DNA of 64,000 nt from Ornithinimicrobium sp. INDO-MA30-4 (GCF_021535045.1 NZ_CP091056.1:1674001-1738000), one strand, 5' to 3'; positions 28,938 through 37,997 are shown, counted from the stretch's first letter. Notes: generated by a model from the sequence alone, not told the origin. Numbers and translations are program-made.

Positions 28938-29003
28938 GCTGCGCCTCCCTTCTGTGGTTCTTTACACAACTAAAGAACCATAGAACCAAGTGTGACGTCA
29001 AGG

Positions 29004-29009
29004 GCTAGC
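29004..29009. repeat. Left target-site duplication of the IS481 element
   Basis: GCTAGC at 29004-29009 is matched by GCTAGC at 30062-30067 on the other side of the element. It is palindromic. The CTAG part supplies the stop codon of the transposase. Confidence 0.65.
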
Positions 29010-29946
29010 TGTTCTTCCCCGTGAGGTTGTGAACGCGGTCTGAGGGTGTTTGGCCGTCGATGCCGGTGTGGGGTCTGTGGTGATTGTAGTGATGGATCCA
29101 GTCTTGGTAGGTCGCTGCTCGGTCTTCGTCGCTCGCGTATGAGGCGGCGTAGGCCCACTCGGCAGCGAGGGTGCGGTTGAAGCGTTCGACTTTGCCGTTG
29201 GTCTGGGGCCGGTAGGGCCGAGTCCATCGGTGTTTGATCGTGCCGAGCGCAGCAGCGAAGTCGCGGGAGCGGTAGCAGGAGCCGTTGTCGGTCATCACGG
29301 CCGTCACCGTGATCCCCGCGGCTTGGAAGAACGCGTTGGCGCGTTCCCAGAACGCGGAGGCGGTCTCTTTGCGTTCGTCGTCGAGGATCTCCGAATAGGC
29401 CAGCCGGGAGTGGTCGTCGACGGCGTGGTGGAGGAACGCGTAGCCGCGTCCCTTCTTCTTGTTGTTGCGGTTCCCGGCTTGCCGCCCCAACATGCGATGC
29501 CCGCCCCCGTCGGGGATGCGGCCCTGCTTCTTGATATCCACGTGCACGAGCTGACCCGGCTCAGCGAGCTCGTAACGGATCGGCTTCGCCCTCCGCACCC
29601 GGACACCGCTCGACTGATCGATATGGGTCAGCAACGGCATCCGAAAGCGGGCGAGGACCCGTCCGACAGTTGATCGATGCAGCCGGAGATGAAACGCGAT
29701 CCGGTGCGGTCCCCACCGGCGGTTGACCCGCAATCCGACGATTCGCCGTTCGACGCGCTGCGGGAGACGCGAGGGCGACGTCCGGGGTCGGGAGCTGCGA
29801 TCGACCAAGGATGCCCCGACCCGATAGCGGTCGGCCCACCGTTTCGCCGTCGCCGGTGAACACTGAAACCGTTCCGCGGCCCGACGAAGGGACCAACCCC
29901 GATCAACGATCAGGACCGCGAGACGACGACGCCCTTCCGGCGTCAA
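29005..29946 (-). CDS. IS481-family transposase
   Basis: Intact 313-residue DDE transposase. Seen: N-terminal helix-turn-helix 'GWSLRRAAERFQCSPATAKR' and 'LVDRSSRPRTSPSRLP', linker 'RWGPHRIAFHLRLHRSTVGR', then the DDE core with 'GQLVHVDIKKQGRI' (first Asp), 'VTAVMTDNGSCYRSRDF' (second Asp) and 'RPYRPQTNGKVERFNRTLA' (Glu), ending 'HRPHTGIDGQTPSDRV'. The stop codon TAG lies in the target-site duplication, outside the element proper. Confidence 0.93.
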   Translation of the reverse strand: MTPEGRRRLAVLIVDRGWSLRRAAERFQCSPATAKRWADRYRVGASLVDRSSRPRTSPSRLPQRVERRIVGLRVNRRWGPHRIAFHLRLHRSTVGRVLARFRMPLLTHIDQSSGVRVRRAKPIRYELAEPGQLVHVDIKKQGRIPDGGGHRMLGRQAGNRNNKKKGRGYAFLHHAVDDHSRLAYSEILDDERKETASAFWERANAFFQAAGITVTAVMTDNGSCYRSRDFAAALGTIKHRWTRPYRPQTNGKVERFNRTLAAEWAYAASYASDEDRAATYQDWIHHYNHHRPHTGIDGQTPSDRVHNLTGKNS

Positions 29947-30061
29947 GGAGCGTTAGCGTGAGTCACGAAGACCTCCGTGTTTGGACAGTGAGTGTGGTAA
30001 CCCACATCCTGCACGGAGGTCTTCGCTATCTCAGACGTTCACAACCTGCCGGGGAAGAACA
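29010..30061. mobile_element. IS481-family insertion sequence, complete
   Basis: 1052 bp. The ends form imperfect terminal inverted repeats: TGTTCTTCCCCGTGAGGTTG at the left and, as reverse complement of the right end, TGTTCTTCCCCGGCAGGTTG, beginning with TG as in IS481 members. Flanked by GCTAGC duplications. One full-length transposase gene is inside. It landed between the GntR operon and yeiH without breaking a gene. Unlike its neighbours its gene shows no frameshift. Confidence 0.88.
29966..30025. repeat. Perfect 14-bp inverted repeat in the IS481 promoter region
   Basis: CGAAGACCTCCGTG (29966-29979) is repeated as CACGGAGGTCTTCG (30012-30025), with a 32-base spacer, between the transposase start and the right end of the element. 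It could be a transposase-binding subterminal repeat or an RNA hairpin that blocks readthrough into the transposase. Confidence 0.75.
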
Positions 30062-30089
30062 GCTAGCGCACAGCGGCGCTGGGGAGTGA

Positions 30090-31100
30090 TTAGGTCCAGA
30101 GCGCCGCGGCGAGCGCCAAGGTGGCAACCAGCAACCAGGAGAGTCCACCAACGATGGCAGCCGGGCCAGCCGTGCGGATGAGCGTGCCAAACCGCACGGC
30201 AGTACCCAGTCCAAAGAGGGCAGCAGCCAACAGCAGGGTCTGAGTCAGATCTGCAGTCGCCAACACCGGCTCGGGTATGTCGACAGCTGAGTTGAGCAGG
30301 ACCGCGCCGATGAAGCCCCAGACAAATAGCGGGACGAGCGGCGGTCGCTTGGCCTTGGTTGCGGTCGCAGTGGTTCCGGCGCTCGGTGACTGGCTAGCCT
30401 TGCGGCGGACACCATAGGAAACCCCAGCAACCACCGGGGCGAGCATCAACACTCGGGTCAGTTTCACCACGACAGCGATAGCGAGGGCGGCTGGTCCGGC
30501 GATTTGGGCGGTCGCGACGACTTGGCCGACATCGTGCACGCCAGCGCCGACCCAGTGGCCAAACTCTTCGTTGCTCAGGCCAAGAGGAACCTGCAACAGC
30601 GGGAGCAGGATGATCGCCAACGTGCCGCACAGCGTGACGAGGGCGACCGGGGTTGCTTGCTCTTCGCGCTTACTGCCGGTGACCGCTGCGACGGCGCCAA
30701 TCGCCGAGGCGCCGCAGATGGCGAACCCAGCAGCGATCAGGATGGGCTGATCGCCGGGCAGCTTGAACAGTCGGCCCAGCCACCAGGTGCCCACGAACGT
30801 CAGGATCACCAGAGCGACGATGGCGACAATCGCCAGCCACCCAAGGTCAGCAATGTCGCCCAGGCTGAGTTTGAGCCCCAGCAGCACGACACCGGCCCGC
30901 ATCAGCGTTTTGGCGGCAAAGCCCAAGCCGGGCGCGAGTTTGCCGTCGAAAATGCGCCTGGCCGCCGGGACCTGCGCGAGCACGATGCCGAGGGCGACGG
31001 CCGCGGTCAGCAGTGGGACGCCGGGGATGATCAAGCTGAGCAGCCAGGCGACGATGACCGCTGCGGCGGCAGCCAGCAGGCCGGGGATCTTGGCGTTCAC
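30090..31100 (-). CDS. yeiH: YeiH-family putative sulfate exporter
   Basis: Intact 336-residue membrane protein of the YeiH/UPF0324 family. About ten hydrophobic segments, with the conserved 'FAAKTLMRAGVVLLGLKLSL', 'IAAGFAICGASAIGAVAAVT', and 'HWVGAGVHDVGQVVATAQIA'. In some bacteria the family is linked to sulfate or sulfite export during taurine and sulfonate use; the substrate here is unproven. The GTG start at 31100 overlaps the stop of the dehydrogenase gene (GTGA), so the two are co-translated. The IS481 element lies just downstream. Confidence 0.82.
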   Translation of the reverse strand: MNAKIPGLLAAAAAVIVAWLLSLIIPGVPLLTAAVALGIVLAQVPAARRIFDGKLAPGLGFAAKTLMRAGVVLLGLKLSLGDIADLGWLAIVAIVALVILTFVGTWWLGRLFKLPGDQPILIAAGFAICGASAIGAVAAVTGSKREEQATPVALVTLCGTLAIILLPLLQVPLGLSNEEFGHWVGAGVHDVGQVVATAQIAGPAALAIAVVVKLTRVLMLAPVVAGVSYGVRRKASQSPSAGTTATATKAKRPPLVPLFVWGFIGAVLLNSAVDIPEPVLATADLTQTLLLAAALFGLGTAVRFGTLIRTAGPAAIVGGLSWLLVATLALAAALWT

Positions 31101-32139
31101 GCATCAACTCCGGGGATTTCGATGATGGTCATGCCGGTTGAGGAGGCGGGGTGGTCCAGTGCCATCAGCGCCTCGCCTGCCTCTTCGAGACCATTTTGGT
31201 GCCAACCAAGTCTTGGGGTCGCAGTGCACCGGAGGCGATGAGATCAAGCATCGCTGGGTAGTCGGCGGCCGCCATGCCGTGCGAGCCATAGATTTCGAGC
31301 TCGTGGGCGACGACCCGATCCATCGGGATGGCGCTGGTCGCTGCTTCGCCAAGGAGCAAGCCGACCTGAATGTGGCGGCCTCGTCGGCGCAAAGACAGCA
31401 CCGACGCATGGGCAGTTTCGGGTCGGCCAAGGGCATCGATAGAGACGCGAGCTCCGCCAAGGTCTTGGATCTGCGCCACCGGGTCGCTGGCGCGTGAGTT
31501 GATGGCGATGTCGGCGCCGACCTCGACTGCCTTAGCCAGAGCCGCGTCGGACACATCGACGGCAACGACGCGAGCGCCGAGCGCCTTGGCGATCATCACC
31601 GCGGACAGGCCGACTCCCCCGCAGCCAAAGATCGCGACCAGGTCATCGGACTGCGGCCGGCCATGCACATGCAGCGCTCGAAATGCCGTGGCAAACCGGC
31701 AGCCCAGCGACGCAGCGGTGACCATGTCGATCCCGTCAGGGATGGCGATCAGGTTCGTGTCGGCAGCGACCAGAGCAACGAACTCAGCGAACGAGCCGTT
31801 GTCGGTGAAGCCGGGCTGACGCTGATCCGGACAGACCTGTGCATCGCCGCGCCCGCATACCTCGCACTGCCCGCAGCCTGAAACGAACGGGACGGTGACC
31901 CGATCACCCACATGCCACCGGGTGGCATCGGGGCCGACCTCGTCGATGACCCCGGCGAGTTCGTGTCCGGGCACCATCGGCAACGGCACCGGATCGTCGC
32001 CCTTCCAGGCGTGCAGGTCCGAGCGGCAGACACCGGTTGCGGCCACCTGGACAACAACCCCATCGCTGGGGCACGCGGGTCGGGGCAGGTCGGTGAGAAC
32101 GGGCGCACCGCCATACTCGAGATATTGGATAGCCCGCAT
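31097..32139 (-). CDS. Zinc-dependent alcohol dehydrogenase, MDR superfamily (frameshift)
   Basis: About 347 residues. Seen: catalytic-zinc Cys in 'VAATGVCRSDLHAWKG', 'VPGHELAGVIDEVGPDA', structural-zinc cysteines in 'SGCGQCEVCGRGDAQVC', Rossmann motif 'VAIFGCGGVGLSAVMIAKAL' and 'GVGADIAIN'-like strand region. One base is lost at 31191-31192; after repair the end reads 'GLEEAGEALMALDHPASSTG', normal for the family. Substrate not predictable. It starts divergently from the small conserved gene at 32174. Confidence 0.87.
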
Positions 32140-32173
32140 GCGGTCCAGGTTAGTCGTAGGGCAGACTCACACC

Positions 32174-32575
32174 ATGATCACCGTCGACCTAGCCCGTGAC
32201 CTGCAAGATGCTGGCCTGATCTGGTCGCCGCTGGCCGGGGATCGGTTTGTTGTGGCGACCGACGGGATGGCCAATGACGTGTTTTATCTGGCCGATATGA
32301 CCGTTGACGTGCAGCAATTCGTCGGCGGCGCGGTGATCGGCTTTAACGGGGTTGCCGAGTGGGCGCTGGATTCGGTGGATCTGGAGGAGACGCTGTGGCT
32401 GCCGCGCGAGGATCAGATGCGCGCAGTGCTGGGGCTTTCGTTTGCTGGGTTGGCGGCGACCGAAGGCGGGTATGTCGTGGTGGTCACGATTGAGGGGCAG
32501 CGACACCAGTTTGATCATCAGGACGCGGAGAATGCGTATGCGATGGCGCTGCTGGCGGTGCTGCGCGCCGGGTGA
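32174..32575 (+). CDS. Conserved actinobacterial protein (often labelled CpaE-like)
   Basis: Intact 133-residue soluble protein: 'LARDLQDAGLIWSPLAGDRF', 'DVFYLADMTVDVQQFVGG', 'VIGFNGVAEWALDSVDLEET', 'LWLPREDQMRAVLG', 'EGQRHQFDHQDAENAYAMAL'. Similar actinobacterial proteins are sometimes named pilus assembly CpaE, but no P-loop or receiver motif of CpaE is present, so I do not adopt that name. No Shine-Dalgarno site before the ATG. Confidence 0.68.
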   Translation: MITVDLARDLQDAGLIWSPLAGDRFVVATDGMANDVFYLADMTVDVQQFVGGAVIGFNGVAEWALDSVDLEETLWLPREDQMRAVLGLSFAGLAATEGGYVVVVTIEGQRHQFDHQDAENAYAMALLAVLRAG

Positions 32576-32597
32576 TTTTGGGTTGCTTTGGCGTGAT

Positions 32598-33289
32598 TTA
32601 GGCGTTGGGGTGGAGCTCTGGGAGAACTCTTCGCCGTGGCCTTCGAGCGCACGGGCCAGGACGATGTCTTCAAAGAGGACAACGATGCCGGTGCCGGCCG
32701 TCCAGATGGTGACGGGCCAGGTGGAGAGGCGTTCGCTGATGCCGGGTTTGGTGACCGGGCCAACGAGTGAATAGACGCTCGCGCCGGTGGCGACCAGGCC
32801 CATCGTGGCGGTGACTGCAGCGGCGAACGGGCGGCGCTTCGCCATGGCGGCCGCGGCGTGCAGCATGAGCAGGTTGCCGCCGCTAATGGCGGCTGCAGCG
32901 GAGGCGAAGTGGATGTCTCGGCGCAGTTCGCTCACGCCTGGCTCGGTGGGGACGATGGCCACGCCGAGGGCGCCGATGCCGTGATAGGTCGCCAGTCGCA
33001 GGCAGCGATTGCGCCACTTTTTGTCGGGGATGTGTGGCGCGAAGAGGTATGCGCCCAGTGGGGTGAGGACGCCGAGGGTGCCGAAGCCGGCGTTCATCAC
33101 GGCGTGGCGCGGGGAGTTGATCACTCGTCCTTCGTTTTCACCGATGGTCGTCGAGGCCAAGTCGGAGATGAAGTTGTATTGCCAATCAAACTTTGGCTCT
33201 TTCCATCCCCGAGCGGTGATGACCTCAGCCACAAAGTACTGCAGGCCAGAGGCCCACGCGATAGCCGCTAAACGTCGTCGGCTCACCAT
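32598..33289 (-). CDS. DUF998-type membrane protein (frameshift at the end)
   Basis: About 230 residues, about six membrane segments. Seen: 'IAWASGLQYFVAEVITARGW', 'YNFISDLASTTIGENEG', 'SPRHAVMNAGFGTLGVLTPL', 'YHGIGALGVAIVPTEPG', features of the DUF998 family. Without correction the frame would run on through the opposite gene. One base restored in the G-run 32607-32610 gives a stop at 32598-32600, 22 bp from the end of the convergent gene, which I prefer. Function unknown. Confidence 0.72.
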
Positions 33290-33444
33290 GCTTGATGTGC
33301 TCCTTGTGTTCCCTTGTCGCGGTCATCTGGCCCTGCCCGAATGACTTCGCACCCCCAGGTTACCGCCCCTCATTCACACTCACGGACCGATTCCACGTAA
33401 CATGGCAGCCGCGATCCTTCGTCTGCTCCTCAGATGAGGGATCC

Positions 33445-33517
33445 GGGCCTCTAGCTCAATGGTTAGAGCTGCGGACTTTTAATCCGTAGGTTCCGGGTTC
33501 GAGTCCCGGGGGGCCCA
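33445..33517 (+). tRNA. tRNA-Lys (anticodon TTT)
   Basis: A 73-nt cloverleaf fits exactly: acceptor GGGCCTC/GGGGCCC (one T-G), D-arm GCTC/GAGC, anticodon arm GCGGA-CTTTTAA-TCCGT with anticodon TTT, variable loop AGGTT, T-arm CCGGG-TTCGAGT-CCCGG, discriminator A. CCA is not encoded. A strong terminator follows 30 bp later. Confidence 0.97.
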
Positions 33518-33534
33518 CTGTGTGATCTGGCAGG

Positions 33535-33742
33535 TCATACCGGACAAGCCGGACCCTTAATGGGTCCGGCTTTTCGCGTTGTGCCGGGTTTTGGTCCGGG
33601 TGGTCTTCCGAGTGCCTGGTAGTCGCGGGTGGGGTCGATGATGAGTTCTCTGAGGAGTTCTCCGGTGGCAGCGTGGATGATGCGGGCGTGGAGTCCGTCG
33701 ATGAGTTTGATGACGGGGGTTCGGGCGTGTTCTGCGCCGACT
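33535..33742 (-). pseudogene. Transposase C-terminal remnant beside tRNA-Lys
   Basis: On the minus strand the frame 'GVGAEHARTPVIKLIDGLHA' then 'RIIHAATGELLRELIIDPTR' and 'DYQALGRPPGPKP' resembles the C-terminal beta-barrel that follows the catalytic core in integrase-like (IS481/Mu-type) transposases. The catalytic core is absent: about 33742 the homology stops and an unrelated flavoprotein fragment begins on the other strand. It is therefore a decayed insertion-sequence end. Family assignment is from memory. Confidence 0.6.
33547..33574 (+). terminator. Rho-independent terminator of tRNA-Lys
   Basis: Perfect 10-bp stem AGCCGGACCC / GGGTCCGGCT with loop TTAAT, followed by TTTT at 33571-33574. 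It is 30 bp after the tRNA. Confidence 0.92.
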
Positions 33743-34034
33743 CCGGTAGCAGGGTGCTGCTGGTCGGCGACGCTGGTGGCTACGTCGACGCGCTCACCGG
33801 AGAGGGCTGGCGGTCGGCTTCGCCCAGGCAGAGGTGGCTGTGCAAGCGGCGCTATTGGATGAGCCCGCGGCATACCCTCGCTGGGCGCGGAAAGTGACGT
33901 GGCGCAGCACGGCGCTAACTCGCGGGCTGATGGTCGCAACCCAACCGACATGGGGACGTCGCGTGACTCTACGTGCGGCGGTGGCCATGCCAGGTGCTTT
34001 TCGCGCCGCAGTCTCGGTGCTTGCGCGCAGTTAA
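33741..34034 (+). pseudogene. 3' remnant of an FAD-dependent oxidoreductase
   Basis: The plus strand reads 'SRVLLVGDAGGYVDALTGEG', the GD box of aromatic-hydroxylase/geranylgeranyl-reductase-type flavoproteins. After one repaired base near 33810 it continues through 'LAVGFAQAEVAVQAALLDEP', 'YPRWARKVTWRSTALTRGLM' and 'AMPGAFRAAVSVLARS' to a TAA at 34032-34034. The N-terminal FAD-binding half is missing, replaced by transposase sequence, so the gene was cut by an insertion or deletion. Confidence 0.7.
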
Positions 34035-34051
34035 ACCCAGTCCCCTCCAGA

Positions 34052-35549
34052 TCAGTTCACAAAGTCTTTTTGCCGGACCAGGAAAAAGCACAAGACGGAC
34101 GCAACGAAGGCAGTTACGGCGGCGATCAGAGTGATCTGATTCAAGGCATCGACAAACCCGATCGTGGCGACTTGCTCGATCAAGTCCTTTGCTCCATCTG
34201 GTGCCATCTGCACGACCCGTTCAATCTGCCCGCCGGTGACAGCGGCTGAAATCTGATCGGCTTGACCGGCCGCCGGGGTGCCGGCCAGTTCGTTACTGAT
34301 GTCGATCGTGACAACACGACTAAAGATGGAGCCCAAGGCTGCGATGCCGGTGGCGATGCCGACTTGGCGGAACGTTGAGTTGGCCTCGAGGCCATGCCGG
34401 CACGCTCTGTGGCGACCACCCCAACCGCGGTCGATGCCAACGGCACGTTGATCATCCCGATAGCGACACCGCAGACCAGCAACCCGGGGATCAACACACT
34501 CCACGTGCTCTCTGGGGTGATCAGCAACAACAGGCTCAGTCCGACCCCCAAGATCGCAAACCCGGGCGCGATCAACCATTTGGTCGGCACTTTGCTGGTC
34601 AATCGGCCGGCAACAGTAGCGGCGATAAACGAGGCACCCGACAAGAACAGCAGCCGAACCCCAGCCTCGACAGCTGAGTAGCCAAGCACGTTCTGCAGAT
34701 AGATGACGAGGTAGGCCAGCAGCGAAAAGATTGATGCCGAGACCGCGAAGGCAGCGATCAGCCCACCGACAAATGTGGGCTTGCGCAGCAGGCTCAGATC
34801 AAACATTGACTGCTTCTGTTTAGCCTGGCTCACGACAAAGAGCCCCAGCAGCACGGCCGATCCGGCCAGGCAGGCGAGGATTAACGAGTCCGTCCAGCCT
34901 CGAATACCCGCTTCGATCAGGCCATAGACGAGCAAGGCCAACGCGGCGCTAAAGGTGACAAATCCGATCCAGTCAGGTTTGCCTGCGTTCGGGTCGCGAG
35001 ATTCATCAACCTTGAACACCACAACCAAGATCGCGCCAATACAGATCGGCAGATTCACCCAAAAGATCCAGCGCCACGACAGCCCCGTTGTGAGCACGCC
35101 CCCTAGGACCGGGCCCAGCGCGGTTGCAACGCCGGTGACTGCGCCGAAGACACCGAAGGCAATGCCCCGCTCGCGGCCGGAGAAGGTCGCTGCCAAATTG
35201 CGAGCGCCGTCGCAAACATCGCCGCGCCACCGATCCCCTGCGCTCCTCGAGCCAGGGTCAACGAGAGGATATTGGGCGCCGAGCCACAGGCCAGCGACGC
35301 CAACCCAAACATGCCCACCCCAATCGCGAAAACCCGCTTGCGGCCATACAGGTCAGCGAGCGACCCCGCAGTGAGCACTAGGGCGGCCAGCACCAGGGCA
35401 TAGGAGTCGATGACCCACTGCAGATCAGATAGCGAAGCATCCAAGTCACGCTGAATGTCTGGCAGGGCAACATTGACGATGGTGACGTCAAGGAGAAGGA
35501 CGAATAAGCCTGTGCAGACTGCGATCAACGTCCACCATTTAGTTGCCAT
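34052..35549 (-). CDS. MFS transporter, DHA2 (EmrB/QacA) family (two frameshifts)
   Basis: Proton-coupled drug-type exporter of about 499 residues, 14 predicted membrane segments. Seen: 'LLLDVTIVNVALPDIQRDL', 'LQWVIDSYALVLAALVLTAG' and 'SLADLYGRKRVFAIGVGMFG' (motif A), 'GAVTGVATALGPVLGGVLT' (motif C), 'LSWRWIFWVNLPICIGAIL', 'VVATERAGMAS' then 'STFRQVGIATGIAALGSIF'. Frame breaks at 35195-35197 and near 34384-34392, each one base. ATG at 35549. The substrate is unknown. Confidence 0.88.
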
Positions 35550-35824
35550 CCGGAGAGCATACGTAGACCCCACGACCAGTCTTGCACCGGCCGATTCGCG
35601 AGGGCTTGATGAGGCCACGGTGCCCGGTCCATTCTCGGCTGCCCAACGTCGGCTTACCCAAGAGAAGTCCCGTTCATCTCTTCGGTTGAGTGCAGTGCCT
35701 GCTGGTTTACCTGCTGCAGCACGGCCTGAAACGGCGAGTTGACCGTGATGGATTCAGAGGGCATTCGCGACGAATACGCCGCGTCATAGGAGCACCTGGC
35801 GCTTGCCCCGACCATAATGCAGGA
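35550..35824. other. Intergenic region between MFS and lipoprotein genes
   Basis: 275 bp of divergent upstream sequence. I see no credible reading frame or RNA. A CATAAT hexamer at 35812-35817 ends 7 bases before the lipoprotein ATG and could be a -10 box for a leaderless transcript. A second, less convincing TTGACC lies about 75 bp further up. Confidence 0.4.
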
Positions 35825-36616
35825 ATGAACAAGTCTGGCCTTGCGATCGTCGCAATTATCCTCACATTACCCGCATGCTCAGCATCAGATGATCAATCGT
35901 CCAGCGAAAAAGTGGCTGCCACGAGTTCGGCACCCGATTCTGCTGCTGAGACGGTCACCCCAAAGTCCAGCCCACAGCCTCGATTGTCGAGCGCGTCAGA
36001 TGCCACTGCCAAGGCCACGCCTACCGCGAGCTCCCCGACGGAGACTTCTGAGCCGACGCCAGAGCCAGAGCAGGTGACCGACCCGTGTGCCCCCGACACC
36101 CTCAGCAACGACCTACTGGGTTATTCAGGTGGCATAGGGATCTTTACCTGTGAGAGCGGATGGGCCTATGCCTACTACGTAGGCGGCGATGGGGACGCCG
36201 AGTTCGTGGCCCAACAACAGGGCGGACAGTGGGTCAATGTCGCTGGTATGGGTTCAATGACTTGCCGTGAAGAACTGACAGAGACGGGTGCACCGCCAGC
36301 AGTCGTCCGCGATTTCCTCCCGTGTGACGAGATGTATCCATCGGACGAGGATGCCGCGCCAGTGGATGACTGTGTCATCCCCACCGAGCAATATGGTGCG
36401 ACGTTCGCAGAGCCCTTGCGCAACGTCTCCTGCGACGAAGCCGCCAATCAGTGGTACAGCGCTTCGGAGAACTCCCCACCATCGTTTGAGAGCCCAATAA
36501 CTAATGCAAACGGCTGGGAGTGCTACGTCTATCCGAACGACCCCAGCTCTCGAGTTGCTGGCGCGTGTTATTCGCCTGACGGTTCAGCCGAGTTCGTCCT
36601 CAACCTGCCTGGCTAA
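35825..36616 (+). CDS. Secreted lipoprotein of unknown function
   Basis: Intact 263-residue protein. Signal peptide 'IVAIILTLPAC' with lipobox Cys about 18, then a Ser/Thr/Pro-rich extracellular linker to about residue 85, and a C-terminal part with eight or so Cys residues ('DPCAPDTLSNDLLGYSGGIG', 'IFTCESGWAYAYYVGG', 'SMTCREELTETG', 'FLPCDEM'), suggesting disulfides. The first Cys-containing module resembles a small repeated extracellular domain. I do not recognise the family. Faces away from the MFS pump gene. Confidence 0.7.
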   Translation: MNKSGLAIVAIILTLPACSASDDQSSSEKVAATSSAPDSAAETVTPKSSPQPRLSSASDATAKATPTASSPTETSEPTPEPEQVTDPCAPDTLSNDLLGYSGGIGIFTCESGWAYAYYVGGDGDAEFVAQQQGGQWVNVAGMGSMTCREELTETGAPPAVVRDFLPCDEMYPSDEDAAPVDDCVIPTEQYGATFAEPLRNVSCDEAANQWYSASENSPPSFESPITNANGWECYVYPNDPSSRVAGACYSPDGSAEFVLNLPG

Positions 36617-36767
36617 TGCCACCTGCCCCGACCAAAGCCGCGATTGACTGCTTAAACCCTAACGAGGAAGGCACGTTTACCTTGTTTATCTAGAACAGAG
36701 CGTCGGAAGGCCATCACTAAGTCACCGAGGAGTGTTTTTTCGCAAACCCACGCGGTTTCCCCGACCA
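36617..36767. other. Intergenic, nothing recognised
   Basis: 151 bp between two convergent genes. No reading frame, RNA or convincing terminator was found; a T6 run lies at about 36734-36739 without a stem before it. Confidence 0.4.
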
Positions 36768-37028
36768 CTAATCCTCGATGTACCCCGTGGCCGGGTCCAC
36801 CTGCTCCAAAAAGTTGCGCGTAGCCGCTTCGAGTTCAGCCCGTGGCCCCCACACCTCGTCCGAGCGTCTCGTCGAGAAGCCGTAGCCAGCATGTGGGCCA
36901 CTCGTCCAGTCCACGTGCCACGCACCTGGCTGGTCTGGGTCGGCGACTGCCCTAAAGGTTTCGCCATCAACCACCATGTCGATCGCCTCCGGAATCTCCA
37001 TAGCGTGATCATCCAGCGCCTGAACCAC
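36768..37028 (-). CDS. Small conserved soluble protein
   Basis: Intact frame of 86 codons: 'AIDMVVDGETFRAVADPDQP', 'GAWHVDWTSGPHAGYGFSTR', 'GPRAELEAATRNFLEQVDP'. It looks like a compact alpha/beta protein without membrane or signal segments. An internal ATG at 37001 may be the real start. No family recognised. It is divergent from the hemolysin III gene with about 100 bp between. Confidence 0.5.
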   Translation of the reverse strand: MVQALDDHAMEIPEAIDMVVDGETFRAVADPDQPGAWHVDWTSGPHAGYGFSTRRSDEVWGPRAELEAATRNFLEQVDPATGYIED

Positions 37029-37130
37029 GACAACAAGCCCTCACCAAACGCAGGCGCGCGGCCATGGAGTGGGTGCGTTAGTCCCTGCCCGACACCAACT
37101 AATCCCGCCTAATCTGGAAAGATCAACCAC

Positions 37131-37793
37131 ATGACGGCGACGAGCAGAGATCACAGCGTCCACGTCACGGACGAACGGATCAACACCATCTCCCACCTGG
37201 TGGGTGCCTGCTTCGCGGTTCTTGGCGCTGCACTGCTGATCAGCCAAGCGGCCGCCGACGGTGACCCGTGGAAGATCGTCGGCGTCAGCATTTACAGCGC
37301 CTCGCTGATCATCCTGTTTGTCTGCAGCACCCTGCACCACGGGCTCGATCGCGGGCCACTCGTCAACGACATTTTGCGCACCCTGGACTACACGTCCGTG
37401 TTCTTTTGATCGCCGGCACGGTCACGCCCATCGTGCTGGTCTTAGTGCGCGACTCGTTTGGCTGGGCCGTGTTGGGCGCCGTCTGGTTTGTCGCAATTGC
37501 CGGGATCGTCGGGCGCTCGGTATGGCGTGACGTGCCCAGTGGGTCACCAACACCTTGTTTATTGTGCTGGGTTGGATGCCTTCGGTGCTGGTGTTTAGCG
37601 GCGTCGACCTCCCGATTGGCGCGCTGGCGCTGATGGCTGCCGGTGGCCTGTTCTACAGCGTCGGCTTTGTCATCTTCATCATCGAAAGCCCAATCCCGTG
37701 CCGGGTGTTTTTGGCTTCCACGAGATCTGGCATTTGCTCGTGCTGGTCGCCTCCGCGCTGCAATACGTAATGATCTACGTCTACGTCCTCTGA
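37131..37793 (+). CDS. Hemolysin III / PAQR-like (YqfA) membrane protein (three frameshifts)
   Basis: Seven-helix membrane protein of about 221 residues. Seen: 'DERINTISHLVGACFAVLGA', 'SLIILFVCSTLHHGL' with the conserved S-x-x-x-H, 'LDYTSVFLLIAGTVTP' (after repair), 'IVLGWMPSVLVFSGVDLP', 'VGFVIFIIESPN', and 'FHEIWHLLVLVASALQYVMI' with the conserved H-x-x-x-H. These Ser, Asp and His residues form the metal site of PAQR proteins. Bases are missing at 37404-37407, near 37539 and near 37692. Physiological role uncertain, possibly lipid hydrolysis. Confidence 0.88.
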
Positions 37794-37814
37794 CCTATCG
37801 ACACAGGAGTCACT

Positions 37815-37991
37815 ATGGACAAGGTCGACCTCACGCAGCAGATGCCCACCTATGCCACCAGGCTGGGCAGGTTTGACCTTGTCGAGGTGCCAGCTATGCA
37901 GTTCTTGATGGTTGGCGGGCCCGGCGATTCCAACTCGGCCCCGGAAAAACTGAAGACCATCCTGCGTCAGCCAGTCGAACACTCGCACTAG
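37815..37991 (+). pseudogene. Truncated GyrI-like small-molecule-binding protein
   Basis: 58 codons with a good aggag site: 'MDKVDLTQQMPTYATRLGRF', 'DLVEVPAMQFLMVGGPGD', then 'SNSAPEKLKTILRQPVEHS' and stop. The first 50 residues match the start of the large GyrI-like domain family (about 200 residues), but the rest is missing. What follows belongs to a gene on the other strand, so this is a deletion remnant. Confidence 0.6.
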
Positions 37992-37997
37992 GGCAGT

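Noticed and set aside
30504-31241. 245-residue plus-strand frame opposite yeiH
   Set aside because: Translation is low complexity (Asp/Gln/Arg-rich) and lies over an intact YeiH gene.
32189-32597. C-terminal extension of the DUF998 protein through the opposite gene
   Set aside because: The extended translation is low complexity; one restored G gives a sensible stop just beyond the convergent gene.
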